Part shown: positions 28,013 to 39,910 of the stretch, in pieces
Position numbering within the stretch: position 1 is the stretch's first letter
Layout of the letters: every line of letters starts with the position of its first letter
Assembly: GCA_028554755.1 (NCBI GenBank)
Contig: JAPTOF010000009.1
Coordinates: forward strand, 15,663,501 to 15,727,500
Direction: 5' to 3'
DNA from: Cordia subcordata
Taxonomy: Eukaryota; Streptophyta; Magnoliopsida; Boraginales; Cordiaceae
Length of the DNA stretch: 64,000 nt
Program-made: the position numbers and the translations under genes
Notes under the pieces: model-generated
What the model saw: only the letters and a program-made list of their open reading frames with translations
Databases searched by the model: none
Told to the model about the DNA's origin: nothing

Positions 28013-29465
28013 TTAAATGAATCAAAGTTGATCCATTGGTTAATGTTTTCTTTGAAATTATTGTGCAAGCTTTTATTTTCTTTACTTTTTAAAATCTTTT
28101 GATAAAATTAAATTTTTTTTTTCAATAGAAACCAAAACCAAACCTAACCAATTTTTAGGGATATTTGTTTGATTTGGTTATTTTACACGAGTAAGAACTG
28201 GTTATTTAGTCTCTACTGATTTGAAAAAAATTAAAAACCAAATCAAAACCAGAACGTGTTCACATGAGAATATGACCATCTCGTCAAGTGACATCCCTTT
28301 TGCTCTGAAGCTTTTCTGCAGCTGATTCACGTTCGCGAATGGCGATGGCAGGAATAGCAAGGTCTCGTTAGCCAGAGAGATTCGCCTGTCACGACGCCCG
28401 GCTGGCACGTCCCACCAAATCTTTCCGACTTTGAAGGCGCTGTCACGAGCTGCAAAGGCAAGAATGTCAGCGCAGGAGACTGTCCCTGGACATGCATTCT
28501 CCAGCTAAGCTTTTGCTGAGTCGATCACTTCGAACCCCCTTAAGCTGTTCTTGTTGGTTTTGCCTTCTTTCTCGAATGCTGCTCCTCCTGGCCCAGCATC
28601 TAGTAGCACGGATGCATCACAACCCTGGAAGACACTGAAAATAAAACACTATAAGACTTTAGACCTGCAGTTACGTATTTCTCGTTGCGCAGAGAATGAG
28701 CATATAAAAGTAAAATAATAACTTTTATTTTAATTAAAAGTATGACAAAATATTTTTTTTTACGTTTTTAGCTGTAAGGGTTTTCAATTTTATTTCATTC
28801 ATGCCTACATTAGCTACGCTTCCAAATGTAAAATTGTAACATTAATTTTTATTTATATTGAAAATTTTTACACTTGGGCCAAAGCATAACTAATTATTCT
28901 GTTACACTTCTATATTTTTAAATATATATAGCTATTGGTTTGATTTCTTGTAGTAAAAACTCAATTAGAACTCAACAAATTACTCGTTTACTTGAAAAAG
29001 AAAAAAGAAAAGAAAGAAAAATTAGACACATTGCCTAATTTGTTTTGCAACAAGTCCTAGAATTAGTATGAGTTTGCGTGTTGGGACCAATAATGATACT
29101 AAATTATCATCACAGAATTCAATATTATCATCATTGTGATGGTATGCTACCCCTGGTGAAATTTTTTGCTGTTTTCTCGTTAAAGAAATATATATATACA
29201 TGTAGATTTTGTAAAGAAGACCAGACCCTCGCGAAACAATCATGGAAATGCAACCTGACGAGGCTAGCAGCAATGCATGGGTTACGAGACACAGCTCTGT
29301 TCACAACATTTCTGACGATGGTTTCCGCAGCGGGGCAAGTCGAAGTCCTCCGGGGAATGCCACTGCCGCGGAAATCGAAAGAGATAATACTAAGCACGAG
29401 AGGAATCCAAGAGAACTCGTTGTACGCGCGCAATGATATAACTTGGTACAATAGTGGCCTGTAAA
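27411..29465 (-). pseudogene. Class III peroxidase pseudogene
   Basis: Remains of a secreted heme peroxidase. The first exon (about 29210-29400) has [20 protein letters not shown] and the active-site run [11 protein letters not shown]. The second (28264-28624) has GCDASVLLDAGPGG, SCADILAFAARDS, VPAGRRDR and KSFRAKGMSLDEMV. The last (27411-27793) has AHSIGPTFRQRLYPNRDP, KYYVGLKNSRGLL and AAAMVHMGSPDV. Defects: an in-frame TAG at 28505-28507 in the middle of exon 2, a frameshift near 27460 that moves the family C-terminus (RKICHFVN) to another frame, and the usual Gly before AHSIG replaced by Cys if the GT donor at 28262-28263 is used. The start side runs into the Copia LTR at 29466 without a recognisable signal peptide. 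The TATA-like run near 32850 on the far side may be its old promoter. Confidence 0.88.
27977..28010. repeat. (AT)n microsatellite in peroxidase pseudogene intron
   Basis: About 16 uninterrupted AT dinucleotides. Confidence 0.9.
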
Positions 29466-29672
29466 TGAAGGAAAATTATTCCCACAGATTGTGGTGTTTT
29501 CTATTCATATTTATAATATAATTTACATCATGATAATTCAAGAAGTTTAGAAAATATTATACAAGTAAGATTCTAATCTATATCTAGGATTTTGATCTAT
29601 ATCTAAAAATTCAAAAATGTTGTATTGATCTGTTCTACAACAATATTAAGATAAGATCACATGGGCTTAACA
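29466..29672 (-). repeat. 3' LTR of Copia element
   Basis: Direct repeat partner of 32554-32761; in element orientation it starts TGTTAAGCCC and ends CCTTCA. Confidence 0.93.
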
Positions 29673-32435
29673 CCACCCCCCCCAAAAATTCAAAGCGAGG
29701 ACGAAATAAAGGTTTGGTAAAGAAGTCTGCTCGTTGGTCCTCTGTAGGAATGTATTGTAATTTGAAAGTTCCATCATGAATCTTCTCTCGCACAAAATGA
29801 ATGTCAATCTCAATGTGTTTACTCCGACTATGAATCACTGGATTCGAGGCCATATATATTGTACTAATGTTGTCACATAAGAGGAGAGGAGGAGTGACAA
29901 AATTAATTTAAAGGAAGCAAGTAATGTGAAGTAGCCATAACAATTCTGAAGTTAAAGAAGCAAGTGCTCGATACTCCGCTTCTGAACTGGACTTAGCAAC
30001 AGTTGTTTGCTTTTTGGAATTCCAAGTAATGAGATTAGGGCCCATGAAGATGGCAAATCTAGTTGTTGAACGACGAGTGGCAGGACAACCTGCCCAATCA
30101 GCATCACTATATCCATGTAGTGATAATTGGGAACAAGGTTTAAAAAGTAAACCATGTTGAAGTGTGGACTTGACATAACAAAGTATTCGTTTAGCAGCAA
30201 CCAAGTGAGGCATTCGAGGAGCATGCATATATTGACAAACAGAGGTCTTCGAATCTAAAGTCTCAGCCCGTTCCCGGCTTGCCTCGCTCTCAGGTTGGCC
30301 TTTCTACAGCCTTCTGAAAATCTAAAAAATAAAGATGCATCGTGTTGGGAATGAGAGAAACCACAGGAGAGAAGAAAAGCACTAAACTTCTGGTACCATG
30401 CCCGAGGAGCCTGTTTGAGACCATAAAGAGACTTGTGTAATTTACACACATAATCTGGATAATTTGGATCAGCAAATCCTTGGGGCTAGTTCATGTATAT
30501 AGTTTTAGATAAATCACCATGCAACAATGCATTTTTCACATCCAATTGACGAAGAGGCCAGTTATTACTGATTGCTAATGTAAGTACCAGACGAATAGTA
30601 GTAGGTCGTACCACGGGACTAAATGTGTCACCATAGTCACGGCCTGGTTGTTGAGTATACCCCTTAGCAACCAAGCGTGCTTTATATCTTTCCAATGTTC
30701 TATCTGATTTTTGCTTGACACGATATACCCAGCGACAACCAACAATATTCATATCGCTTGTAGGAGGAACAAGTGACCATGTTTGATTTTTAATCAAGGA
30801 ATTAAATTCCTCCACCATTGCTGCTCGCCAATTTGCATCCTTATTTGCTTGCGTAAAACAAGTTGGCTCTGTTGGTAAAGAAGAATTTGTCGCAAGAAGA
30901 CAGGTGGGTAATGGATATCGTGTTGAAGGAAATGCACGAGGCTTAAAAATGCCGTCCATGGCCCTAGTCCTCATTTGATGTGTACGAGCATGTTGTTCTG
31001 TGGCATTTAAAATCCTTGAATGACCAGATATAGGTGCATGCTCATTGCCATGTGAATTCAAAGCATGAGAATAATCATTATCTCCGCCATCAAATTCTGA
31101 AATGTCCAAGCTTGAATGAGAAACAAGGTTGTTAGAAGAATCATGAACATCGGACTCTCTTGTAGTTGATGTGGGCACAGAAATTGAAGGAGTGTCATGT
31201 GCATCATGATGTTGCTCAATGACCTCAGTATGAATGTTATCTGAAGAAAGAACCCACCATTTGGCAACGATTGAGAATTTATTTGATCTACACATTGAAC
31301 AGGAAATGGTTGCATGCGAAAAAGTGAAGACGACCCTGTAGACTTAACGAACATATTAGCTGCTGGAAACTTAGCTTCATCAAAATTAACATGTCGTGAC
31401 AAGATAATCTTCTTCATTTGTGGATCATAACATTTATACACTTTGTGTGATGGACTATAACCAATAAAAATGCAGCTGCAGGTTTTGAAGTCCAATTTTT
31501 GTCGACCAAAAGGCGTTAAACAAGGATAACAAAGAGGGCTAAAAACATACTACCTGAAAAGAATCAGAAGACAAGTTTGTTTGTGTATTGCGGCCACGTC
31601 CACGACCACTCATTCTACCACCACTTCGTCCTCTCGCTCCTCGTCCCATTGGAGCACGATTAAAATTTTGATTATTAGACGGAGAAGAAGTCAAGTGAGT
31701 GGCAGGCATAGCAACTTGGGAAGACACCATAGCAGATGAAATAAACGAGCCAGAATTGAGAGTAATGGCTGCAGTTTTATCAACAAGAGAAATAGAACTA
31801 TTTAACCGAAGTTCAAAATCCAAGAGCAACCCACATACCTCAGCAAACGTTGGATTAACAGTCCTTGAGTTGATAGCAGCCACGATAGGATCAAAATCAG
31901 AGCTAAGACCACGAAGAGTCCACAAGATTAAATCGTCTTCGTCAACGGGTTTCCCAGCCCTGGCAAGAGCTAAAGATAAGGGTTTTGCACGCTGAATATA
32001 CGTGTGAATGGACTGAGCACCTTTGACAAGAGACTGAAGCTCCGTCTTGATTTGTTGAATACGAGCTCTGGCTTGAGAACCATATAAGACCTCTAACGTA
32101 GTCCAAACTTCTTATGTCGTAACCTTGTCAACGACTTGAGAAAGGACTGAATCAGACAACGAAACAAGCAACCATCCAAGCACCATTTGGCCGAGCTTGG
32201 CCCATTGAGCAACAGCAGTAGTTGGCGTTGTTGGTTTAGGAATACAGCCATCAATAAAACCTAATAAACCGTGGCAGTGGAGAACAGGGAAGACTTGTGT
32301 CTTCCAGAGAAGAAAATTATTAGAACCTAGTTTAAGAGAAATGTCTTGTGGAATTTGCTTAACCTGTGGTAAAGCATCTGTAGCATCATTGGTGGATATT
32401 GTAGAAGAGGATGAAGAAGCCATGATAGTTTGCAA
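29673..32435 (-). pseudogene. Copia gag-pol remnant
   Basis: In element order: a gag-like start (32435 downward) open to 31539 except for one TAA at 32112-32114, ending in an RG-rich stretch (GRGARGRSGGRMSGRGRGRN). The protease, zinc knuckle and most of the integrase are missing. Sequence resumes near 31500 with the integrase C-terminal part (CIFIGYSPSHKVYKCY). Then comes the reverse-transcriptase start ([38 protein letters not shown] run near 30670, [13 protein letters not shown]), a stop near 30486, [18 protein letters not shown], and the RNase H region (DADWAGCPATRRST, SSSEAEYRALA). The part holding the catalytic YVDD motif is missing; a short unrelated stretch near 30263-30303 sits at that junction. 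The element cannot encode a working polyprotein. Confidence 0.9.
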
Positions 32436-32553
32436 AAGGCTGAGAAGAAAACCAAGAAGAAGACGTCTGCAAGAGATGCAAAAGACGTAATTTGCTGCAG
32501 AGGAAAAAAATATTTATTTTTGTTTTGGATTTTAGCCTAAGCTCTGGATACCA

Positions 32554-32761
32554 TGAAGGAAAATTATTCCCACAGATTGTGGTGTTTTCTATTCATATTT
32601 ATAATATAATTTACATCACGATAATTCGAGAAGTTTAGAAAATATTATACAAGTAGGATTCTAATCTATATCTAAGATTTTGATCTATATCTAAAAATTC
32701 AAAAATGTTGTATTGATCTATTCTACAACAATATTAAGATAAGATCACGTGGGGCTTAACA
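32554..32761 (-). repeat. 5' LTR of Copia element
   Basis: Partner of 29466-29672; the primer-binding site lies directly inside it at about 32541-32553. Confidence 0.93.
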
Positions 32762-32766
32762 GTAAA

Positions 32767-34176
32767 TAGCTGAGTACCGAAGACTGCCCGGCCTCGGGAG
32801 CTAGCTATGAAGATGTCGGTACCCCCATCATCACCATGAGTATTTATATAGCCAGATTGGATTGTTTGAACGTGTATTGATGTAAGCAAGTTGCAATTTT
32901 CTGAACAATATGACAACAGTGTTTTGAAGCAGCAAAAAGAAGATAAAAAACATTTGGAAAAATGTAACCAACTTGGCCAAAAATATATGGTTTTCAAGTC
33001 TAGCCAGGTCTTCAATGTTTGTGTTTTTTGGATTTGTTCGTGGCTAGCACAATCCACACTCTATTAGTTGGATGAGTTCTTGGAAGAACTATGATATTGA
33101 GCTGACTGGTACAAACTGATAATTATAATGATTACCATATTAATATTTAATGGTCCTTCAGCCAATTGGGATCAATAGGCAAGAATATCCTAGCCATTTG
33201 TAAATTATGAGTATTGCTTTTCTCCAGTTGATTATGGTCCTTTTTTTTCCTTCAATGGGAGGTAACATCGAAGTTCTCAAACAATAATTTAAGGGAGGAG
33301 ACATCTCTAACATCCTCTGTATCAACTTTTTTATAGTATTAGGTGGTTCTTCAAAAATGTGCACCTCTAGTGATAGAGTTATTCTAAAGATTGTAAGCTA
33401 CTCTACACATAACACACTTGTTGGTTTACCTATAAATGTAAGACATCTGAACCTTAATTGTCCAAGTATCCTTCTATATTCTTCCACAAGTTACAAAGTA
33501 GGTTTAGACCATTATGCAAAGTCATTGATCCAATGGTTAAGAACTTGCCAATTAGTCTTGATCTCAAGTACTTTGGCACCTAATTTATAGCTTCAAGCAG
33601 GACTCATAGCGAGTTTTAACTTCTACCATATTATTGATAGTCAATTTAAAATATAAAGCAAATCCAAAAATCCATCGAGCATACTCATCTCAAACCAAAC
33701 TCCTAATGTGACATATCCTAGGTTTCCCCTTAAAGCACTTGTCAAGATTAAGTTTCTAACGATTTCTCAGGGTGGTCCAACTAATATACACAATCCTATG
33801 AGATTTCACAAACTGAATTTCATAATTATTCCGTTAAAAAAAATAATTGTTTTCTTTTACGATGGCCCAACCAATCAAAAGTTGCGTGCGAATTGACATG
33901 TTGCCAACGGACCCAAAAAAAATGATCTGATCCGACCTAACCCGGAAATAAATTAAGTGGGCCAAGAAATAAGTTAAATTGGATCGACTTTTTTTGACAA
34001 CTCTAATAGGCTCCATATGTCCATAAAATTTATAGAATCCAACAATAGCCAAGAACAAGAAGTTGATCGTCGGAGAAACTTACCTCTAAACTATAAGCAC
34101 TTATTGGACTCGTAAACTATTTGTCTCCAATTTAACACTCTATTTACTGTAAGCACTTAAAAACAAAAGCAGAAAC
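32767..34176. other. Intergenic, no gene seen
   Basis: The first 100 bases continue the flank of the peroxidase pseudogene (GTAAA target repeat, TATATAAATA-like run on the minus strand near 32850). The rest contains only short frames without recognisable motifs. Confidence 0.4.
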
Positions 34177-34524
34177 ATGTGGAAGGACAAGGGCCCCGGC
34201 GTCAAGATCCTGTGGCTCTGGACGATCGGAACTGCTGCAAGTAAGCCACCTCCCAAACATCTCTTTTCTTAGTCTACAACACTTTCTCGAATTCACGCAA
34301 AGCGGGATTTTTGTACAGTCTGAATAAACGCGCATCGTCTTTCTTCTCTCTCTTTTTTTTTTTTTTTAATTGCAGTTCTCGTTACAAATGTTGCCAAGAC
34401 TAGGATCCGGGACATGGAACAGCTTGTTAATCGACCGGACGAAACACCCCGTACGACTGAGGCGGTGATATCCGACGACCCATCTGCTTCAACGGAAGCC
34501 ATTTCAACAGAGAAATCATCGTAG
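34177..34524 (+). CDS. Small single-pass membrane protein, 70 residues, unknown function
   Basis: Two short exons with clean splice sites: 34177-34240 (ends GCAA|GTAAGC) and 34376-34524 (after a long T run and TTGCAG). The join restores one frame of exactly 70 codons plus TAG. The protein begins MWKDKGPGVK, then a hydrophobic span at about 11-27 (ILWLWTIGTAAILVTNV), a basic flank KTRIRD, and a Ser/Thr/Glu-rich tail ending TEKSS. The Lys/Gly-rich start and single span suggest a small organelle or ER membrane subunit, but I do not recognise the family. Evidence for a real gene: consensus donor and acceptor, a polypyrimidine tract of about 30 bases, local GC content above the surroundings, and an intron that interrupts the predicted membrane span in frame. 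Confidence 0.75.
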
Positions 34525-34948
34525 CCGTCGGTTGCTTTTTATGATGATACATTTGGGTTTCTGTCTGTTACCTGTTCGATGAAATGCTTCACTGATGTAT
34601 CAAGTGGTTTTTATATTGTTTCATAACGCACTAAAGGGTTTTGCTACATGATGTTTGCCTTCATTTGTTATCCTGAAGACATTTATTTTTCCGATGAAGA
34701 TTTTGCTAGAGGAAATTTTGTTGAAGAATTTACAGCTTAATTAACATAAATGAGTATAGTTGCATATGACATGAAAATTATGTACCTTTTGAAGTTGTAA
34801 AAACACCCATCTACAAAATATAGGACAAGATTGCATATAATAGTTCTTCGTTTAGAAATTTTGTATTCATAAACTATTTGTCTCCAACTTAAAAGCCGCA
34901 AACTGTGCAATATGAAATGTACAGACAAATAGCTCTACCAACTTATAG
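34525..34948. other. 3' flank of the small membrane protein gene
   Basis: Likely 3' UTR and terminator region. AT-rich, no other feature. Confidence 0.4.
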
Positions 34949-35432
34949 CCTGTTTGGAATGGTCTTATTTTAATATACTTATTCTATTAAAATTGAGAGA
35001 TATTTTATAAGATTTAAGATATTTTATTATATATACTATGTACTTATAGTTGTAAAAAATAAGATAGGAATAATTGCTTATTTTTTATAAGATAAAAAGT
35101 ATGATTTTGTTTTGAATTTTCATGGAATGCATAAAAAGATTTCTTAAATCTTATAAGATGTACTTTCATTTTATATAGTCTTATTTTAAGATACTTATTC
35201 TATTTAAATGAGAGTAAATCTTAAAAGATTTAAGAAATTTTATCATGCATCCTATGAAAATTTAAAATAAAACTATATTTTTTATCTTATAAGAAATAAG
35301 TAATTCTTTCTATCTTATTTTTTACAACTATAGAATGCATGTTGTATATGATAAGATATATTAAATCTTATAAGATATCTCCAAATTTTAATAGGATAAG
35401 CATCTTAAAATAAGATCATTCCAAACACACTA
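34949..35432. mobile_element. Foldback element of about 480 bp
   Basis: The ends CTGTTTGGAATGGTCTTATT and AATAAGATCATTCCAAACAC are inverted copies. Inside, further inverted pairs (TAAGATTTAAGATATTTTAT, GTTGTAAAAAATAAGATA, TTTTGAATTTTCATGGAATGC with its complement near 35250) show that almost the whole element folds back on itself. No coding frame. Confidence 0.8.
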
Positions 35433-36529
35433 ATATGATAAGTATCTTAAAATAATAAGACTATAACAAATAGAGCATTAGTGCAAGATATAAGAAAGAA
35501 AAAAAAAAAAAAAAAAGAAGATAGCTTATCTTAATCGCGTACATAATAAAATTTCTCATGCGGTTGGCACAAATGATGGGACCCAAATAGCTAACCGACT
35601 TGTAAAAAAAAAAAAAAAATGGAGCTAACAATCACACTTATATTGTAAGTGACAATAACTGGAAGTCCATGAGTGCTGGTTAAAGCCGATTCTAAAAGTG
35701 TATATTTGATTCTTTTCAAAGAAAAAACAGAAAACCAATAAAGAAAATTGAAAGGGACGAAAAGCAACAATATGAAGGCTAAGAAAGAAGAAAGAGAAGC
35801 TGAAAAAGAAAGATAAAATGGGAAGAAAAGTTTAAGAAGTTTTTTTTATTTAATTTTATTTTTTAAAATTTATTTTTAAGCTTCAAAAAAATTAAAAATT
35901 ATTGTTAAAAATATAAATTTTGTACATTCACAATTTTTACACTATAGGTTCACAATTTTTCTTTTTTGTTTATTTACAAATTTTATGTTATATATTCACA
36001 ATTTTAATATTTTTTTAGTTGTTTCAAAATTTTTTAATTAATTTTTGTAGATATATGTTCATAGTTTTTATACTATATGCTCACAATTTTTATACTATGC
36101 ATTCATATTTATACATTCATACATATTACATGTTCACAATTTTCAATAATTTATATGTTTCATATTATATTTTTACAATGTTCACAATTTTAATACTTTA
36201 TGTTCAAGAATTTTAATTGTTCATAATTTTTATACGATATGTACATAAATTTAATTATGCATCACTTTTACACTATATGCTCAAAACTTTTACATTATAT
36301 GTTCATAATTAATAACATACAAGTTCATAATCTCTCTCCGATACATTTACACCTATAAATATTGCATTCACAACTTTGACCCAAATATTGAATATTTATA
36401 CACTGACATGCTCACAATTTAGTTTACACCTGTCAACGTTGGTTAGCCATGACCCCAATAAAAACTTGGTTAGCCACGCCCTTCACTCCTTTCTGTTTTC
36501 TTTTAGAACCACTACCATCGCCGCCGCCG
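35433..36529. other. AT-rich DNA with scattered TTCACAATTTTTATA repeats
   Basis: From about 35920 to 36420 the motif GTTCACAATTTT or GTTCATAATTTTTATA recurs roughly every 20-40 bases. The same low-complexity motif fills the inner parts of the TIR elements at 41.4-43.2 kb and 53.7-56.2 kb, so this may be part of a related, incomplete element. No gene. Confidence 0.5.
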
Positions 36530-37160
36530 CCACTACCACTAAAAAACGCAACCACAACCACCACAAAAGCGTAAAGAATTAAATTAGTTAAATTAAGAGA
36601 AATAATTCATTGATTTGTTTTTCTTTTTCTTAATTTATGAATATTACGCCTGTGCTTTCGCTGGGTTGATAGTTCCTAAGCCATGAGATTAGAGATTGCC
36701 GGATGAATTGGAGTCAGAATAGGAATCCGCTCACTCTCGCTTCACTGCACGCGGCGGCTTCAAGTGTGAACTCATGGGCAAGGTTTCTAAAGGAGCAAAG
36801 ATTGAGAACTTGCCGGTGCAGTTAATGAGCGCCTCGTCAGAATGGAAAATCTATGGCCAAGGAAACAAGTCAAACGAAGAAGTAGAAGAAAGGTAGTGAC
36901 TGTCATTTGCTGATTCGTTCTGGCTTGCTTTTTTTAAGATCTAATAGCATTTTTGTCTGACGCGAAGACTTACAACCATGTAGGATTTCTCTGCTTCAGA
37001 TGCGTATACAGAACCTCACCAGTCTCACTATTCCAAGATCTTTGAGATCTAAGGTAGGCAAGAAAAGGAGAGAGAGAGAGAGAGAGAGAGAAGGGTGAGA
37101 ATAGAAAAGAGGTGAGAAGACAGAGACAAGGCTACTATCATAAGAGCTATAGAAAGAAAG

Positions 37161-37194
<34 letters not shown>

Positions 37195-37196
<2 letters not shown>

Positions 37197-37544
37197 TTTC
37201 ATAAAAATTGAGTTAATGTTATGCTTGATACACATTCATGTACCAATATATATCTGCTTTGATCGCAAGAATAAAGGTTATACTAAATAGTTTTATCCTA
37301 CTTGAGTAGTCATTTTGGTTGTCCAAGATTGTAGTCCAATGCTAATTGCTTTGGTTGCATGAAGGAAATAATGATAGTACAAATCCCGGCATGCAAATTT
37401 GATTAAATAATTTAGGCTTGGTGTTCAATCTTCGTATGAAGTTAGGGGATGCCACTAACCTAGGTTATTAATTATATTTGAAATTCGATCGGAGACCACT
37501 TAATAAATTGAGTTTAATCCTATGCGCGTATTACACGCGTCTAG
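37195..37544. mobile_element. Copy-A-specific insert with a Helitron-like 3' end
   Basis: Copy B passes from the (TA)n run directly into GCACGTGTATAATAAGTG, while copy A has about 350 extra bases. The insert ends with the hairpin GCGCGTATTACACGCG and CTAG followed by T, as Helitron 3' ends do. The 5' end lies in the (AT)n run and is not defined, so the call is tentative. Confidence 0.45.
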
Positions 37545-38389
37545 TAGTATACCATGCATAATAGGTGTACGTAGTTAGGGTGTATAGTATAATTTGTGGG
37601 ATAAATGACTATAAATGATAGATATCATTCTCTTTCTGAAACGAAGAGCACATATTACTTGCATCTTCAAAAGAGAAGTGTGTGAGTTTTGGTTAATAGT
37701 GCCAAATAGAAATAATAAAAATGAGAATACTAAAATTACCGTAATTGATATTTAATTTGTTAGGAAGAAAAAGATAATGACCATATAGTAATTTGCAACA
37801 ACGAACTAATAAAATTCAAAATTATATTAATCATATCTATGCCAAAAGATTTGTGGGTTTTAATTAACTATGAAAGTTTGTAATGTGATGATAATTGAAC
37901 AGCTTTCAAATAAATATTGAAAAGAAATCCTTTATTACCAGGGCAGGAGAGTACACATCGATTACTAATGATTTATGAATAAGTCCTTATGATCGACGAG
38001 TGATGCAATGGTGATGAATAATTCATGCAGATACAGTAACATATGATTGGAACAAAAACTCGATGAGTAATGGTTACCACCATACGTTGTCCAAACATAC
38101 ATGCAGGTGGGAAGAAGCTTTGCTAACCTCAACAGTGATTCATTAAAATATGATGAATTTGGAGGAGGTGAATGAAATGTTCATCGAATAGCATCAAATG
38201 GGAGCACACGGGGTGTATCAGTGACTTTAAAAAATAAAAAATAAATAATTTTTTTAAAGTCAAACAAGTCTCAAATATAATTTATCAAGTATTACGTGAT
38301 AGATGAAACGAGATTAAAAATAAATAAAGAAAAAAAAAAGCTAAACCACTTATGCTAGCCTATCGTGTCAATATGCTTCCCATTCCAAT
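37545..38389. other. Copy A, downstream of the F-box gene; no gene
   Basis: Collinear with about 49860-50650 in copy B. It starts with GTGTACGTAGTTAGGGTGTA, which matches the right end of the TIR elements at 43.2 and 56.2 kb, so a solitary element end may lie here. Confidence 0.45.
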
Positions 38390-39910
38390 CTAAGGCAAAC
38401 TCCGTAGCTGAGAGGCCATTCCCCTTTTAACGTGGTCATAAATTTCCATTGTCACTTCCTTTAAGCCTTGCTCTGAATGATCTCTTCTTGCTATCAGATT
38501 CTCATAGAGAAACCTCGTGGCTTCATTATATTTTTTGAGCTTTATGACCTTGGGATGACAAGTCCTGAACAACGCATCAAAAAAATTTGTTGGCATCGAT
38601 GGGACTCGAGAATAAATCTTTAAGTGCAACTCCTCAACTTGGACCACAGGACCACGAGGAATCCTCATCACATTGTTGCACATGGAATAGAACGATAGGC
38701 GTAATGAAATTTTAGATGGAAGCAACTTGGCTAGAAATCCCTTCATCTTACTGAACTCATCGTAAGTGTCGTCATCGTAACTGACGAGCTTATGCAACGG
38801 TGTGTATATCTTCGACTTCAATCGACTCGAAACATTGATTAAACATACATCAGGCAAGACTGTGACGGTGGGTAGCTCAAGTTTAAATGACAGCAGGCTT
38901 GGAGCATCGATTTTCGCCTCCCTCAAGTCTTCCATACCAATTAGCATTACGCGTCTGAGCGAATGACTTGATATATCGATTTTCTCCACACCGTGGCAAC
39001 CTAAGATCAGATCCTCAACTTGCGGGAATTTGTACTTGAAGTCGTCGAAAAATGTCGCAGCTGAGAGAAGACCGCCATCTATTCACAGATATTTCAACTC
39101 TTGAGTTCTACTCAAATCAAGAGAGCAGCCACGTCGGGCCATAGAGTAGTATAAACGTTGAAGATGGGGAGCTTCAATTTCCACAAATTCATTCCCCTGA
39201 GCAACCCAAACAACAAGTTTCTTAAGGTTACAAAGGTTGTTTACCTTAATTCTTACCAAGCCTACACAACACCCATTGTGTAAGTCTTCAACCAGAGGGC
39301 ATCCCTGGATTATACGTTGAAACGTATCATCACTTATGTGTATTTGACCTAGATATAACGATCGAAAGTTGTCAAACATTACCTTGTTAACACCCCACAA
39401 AACATTTGTCCCATAAATGGTCAATTTTCTTAGAGTCTTGGCTTTAAAAAATTTATGAGGCAAAGCATATGAAGGGAACTGTGGATCTGTTTGTGCAAAA
39501 AAATCAAGTTGAAGTCTCTTGACACTGTTTTGAACAGCAATTCCAATCCATTCATCGACAGTTGAAGCTGAACAAGAAGCATTTATGATTATAGGCAAAG
39601 TTAATTGAGCAATACCTATTTTCTGCTCTTGGTATCTCTGAAAGGTGTTTTTGATAAATTTGAGATACTTTTCTTTTGTCTCTGGATTGCAAAGATTTTG
39701 ATAACGTATGCCATCGCCAAAATTCAAAGTAGGGCACGTAAGCCAAGCTCTATGCCATGCCTTGCACAACAGACTTGCTCGAGCTGCTTCTTTTGTCTTC
39801 AGGAATGATAGTATGCGATGAATTATGTCTTGAGGCAATTGAGAGATGACCACGCTCCCCATTGAAGCACCCCTTTGTAAATCTGCCATTGACCGCTGGA
39901 AACAGCACAA
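38390..39910 (-). pseudogene. F-box/LRR protein gene, copy A, one nonsense codon
   Basis: F-box proteins pick substrates for SCF ubiquitin ligases. The frame would encode about 500 residues. An F-box lies near the N-terminus (VISQLPQDIIHRILSFLKTK then ARASLLCKAWHRAW). Leucine-rich repeat-like segments follow (VKRLQLDFF, LRKLTIYG, FRSLYLGQIHISDDTFQ, CPLVEDLHNGCC, LKKLVVWV). An FBD-like C-terminal part has VQVEELHLKI, LFRTCHPKVIKLKKY and GLKEVTMEIYD. A TGA at 39083-39085 replaces the Gly codon found at the same place in copy B; the frame is open on both sides of it. The start could be the ATG at 39910 or, more likely, 39889 (MADLQRG). A truncated 275-residue protein with F-box and several repeats could still be made. 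Confidence 0.9.

Larger units (their letters stand above)
29466..32761 (-). mobile_element. Internally deleted Ty1/Copia LTR retrotransposon
   Basis: Two LTRs of about 207 bp (29466-29672 and 32554-32761) with outer ends TGAAGG and CTTAACA, flanked by the 5-bp repeat GTAAA (29461-29465 and 32762-32766). The element reads on the minus strand. The primer-binding site next to the right-hand 5' LTR is TGGTATCCAGAGC, complementary to initiator-Met tRNA as in most Copia elements, and a G-run polypurine tract lies beside the left-hand 3' LTR. The LTRs differ at only a handful of sites, so insertion is fairly recent. At 3.3 kb it is well short of a full Copia element (about 5 kb). Confidence 0.95.

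Noticed and set aside
32734..33364. Minus-strand frames right of the Copia element as transposon or gene remains
   Set aside because: Looked for Copia or peroxidase motifs and found none that hold over more than a few residues.
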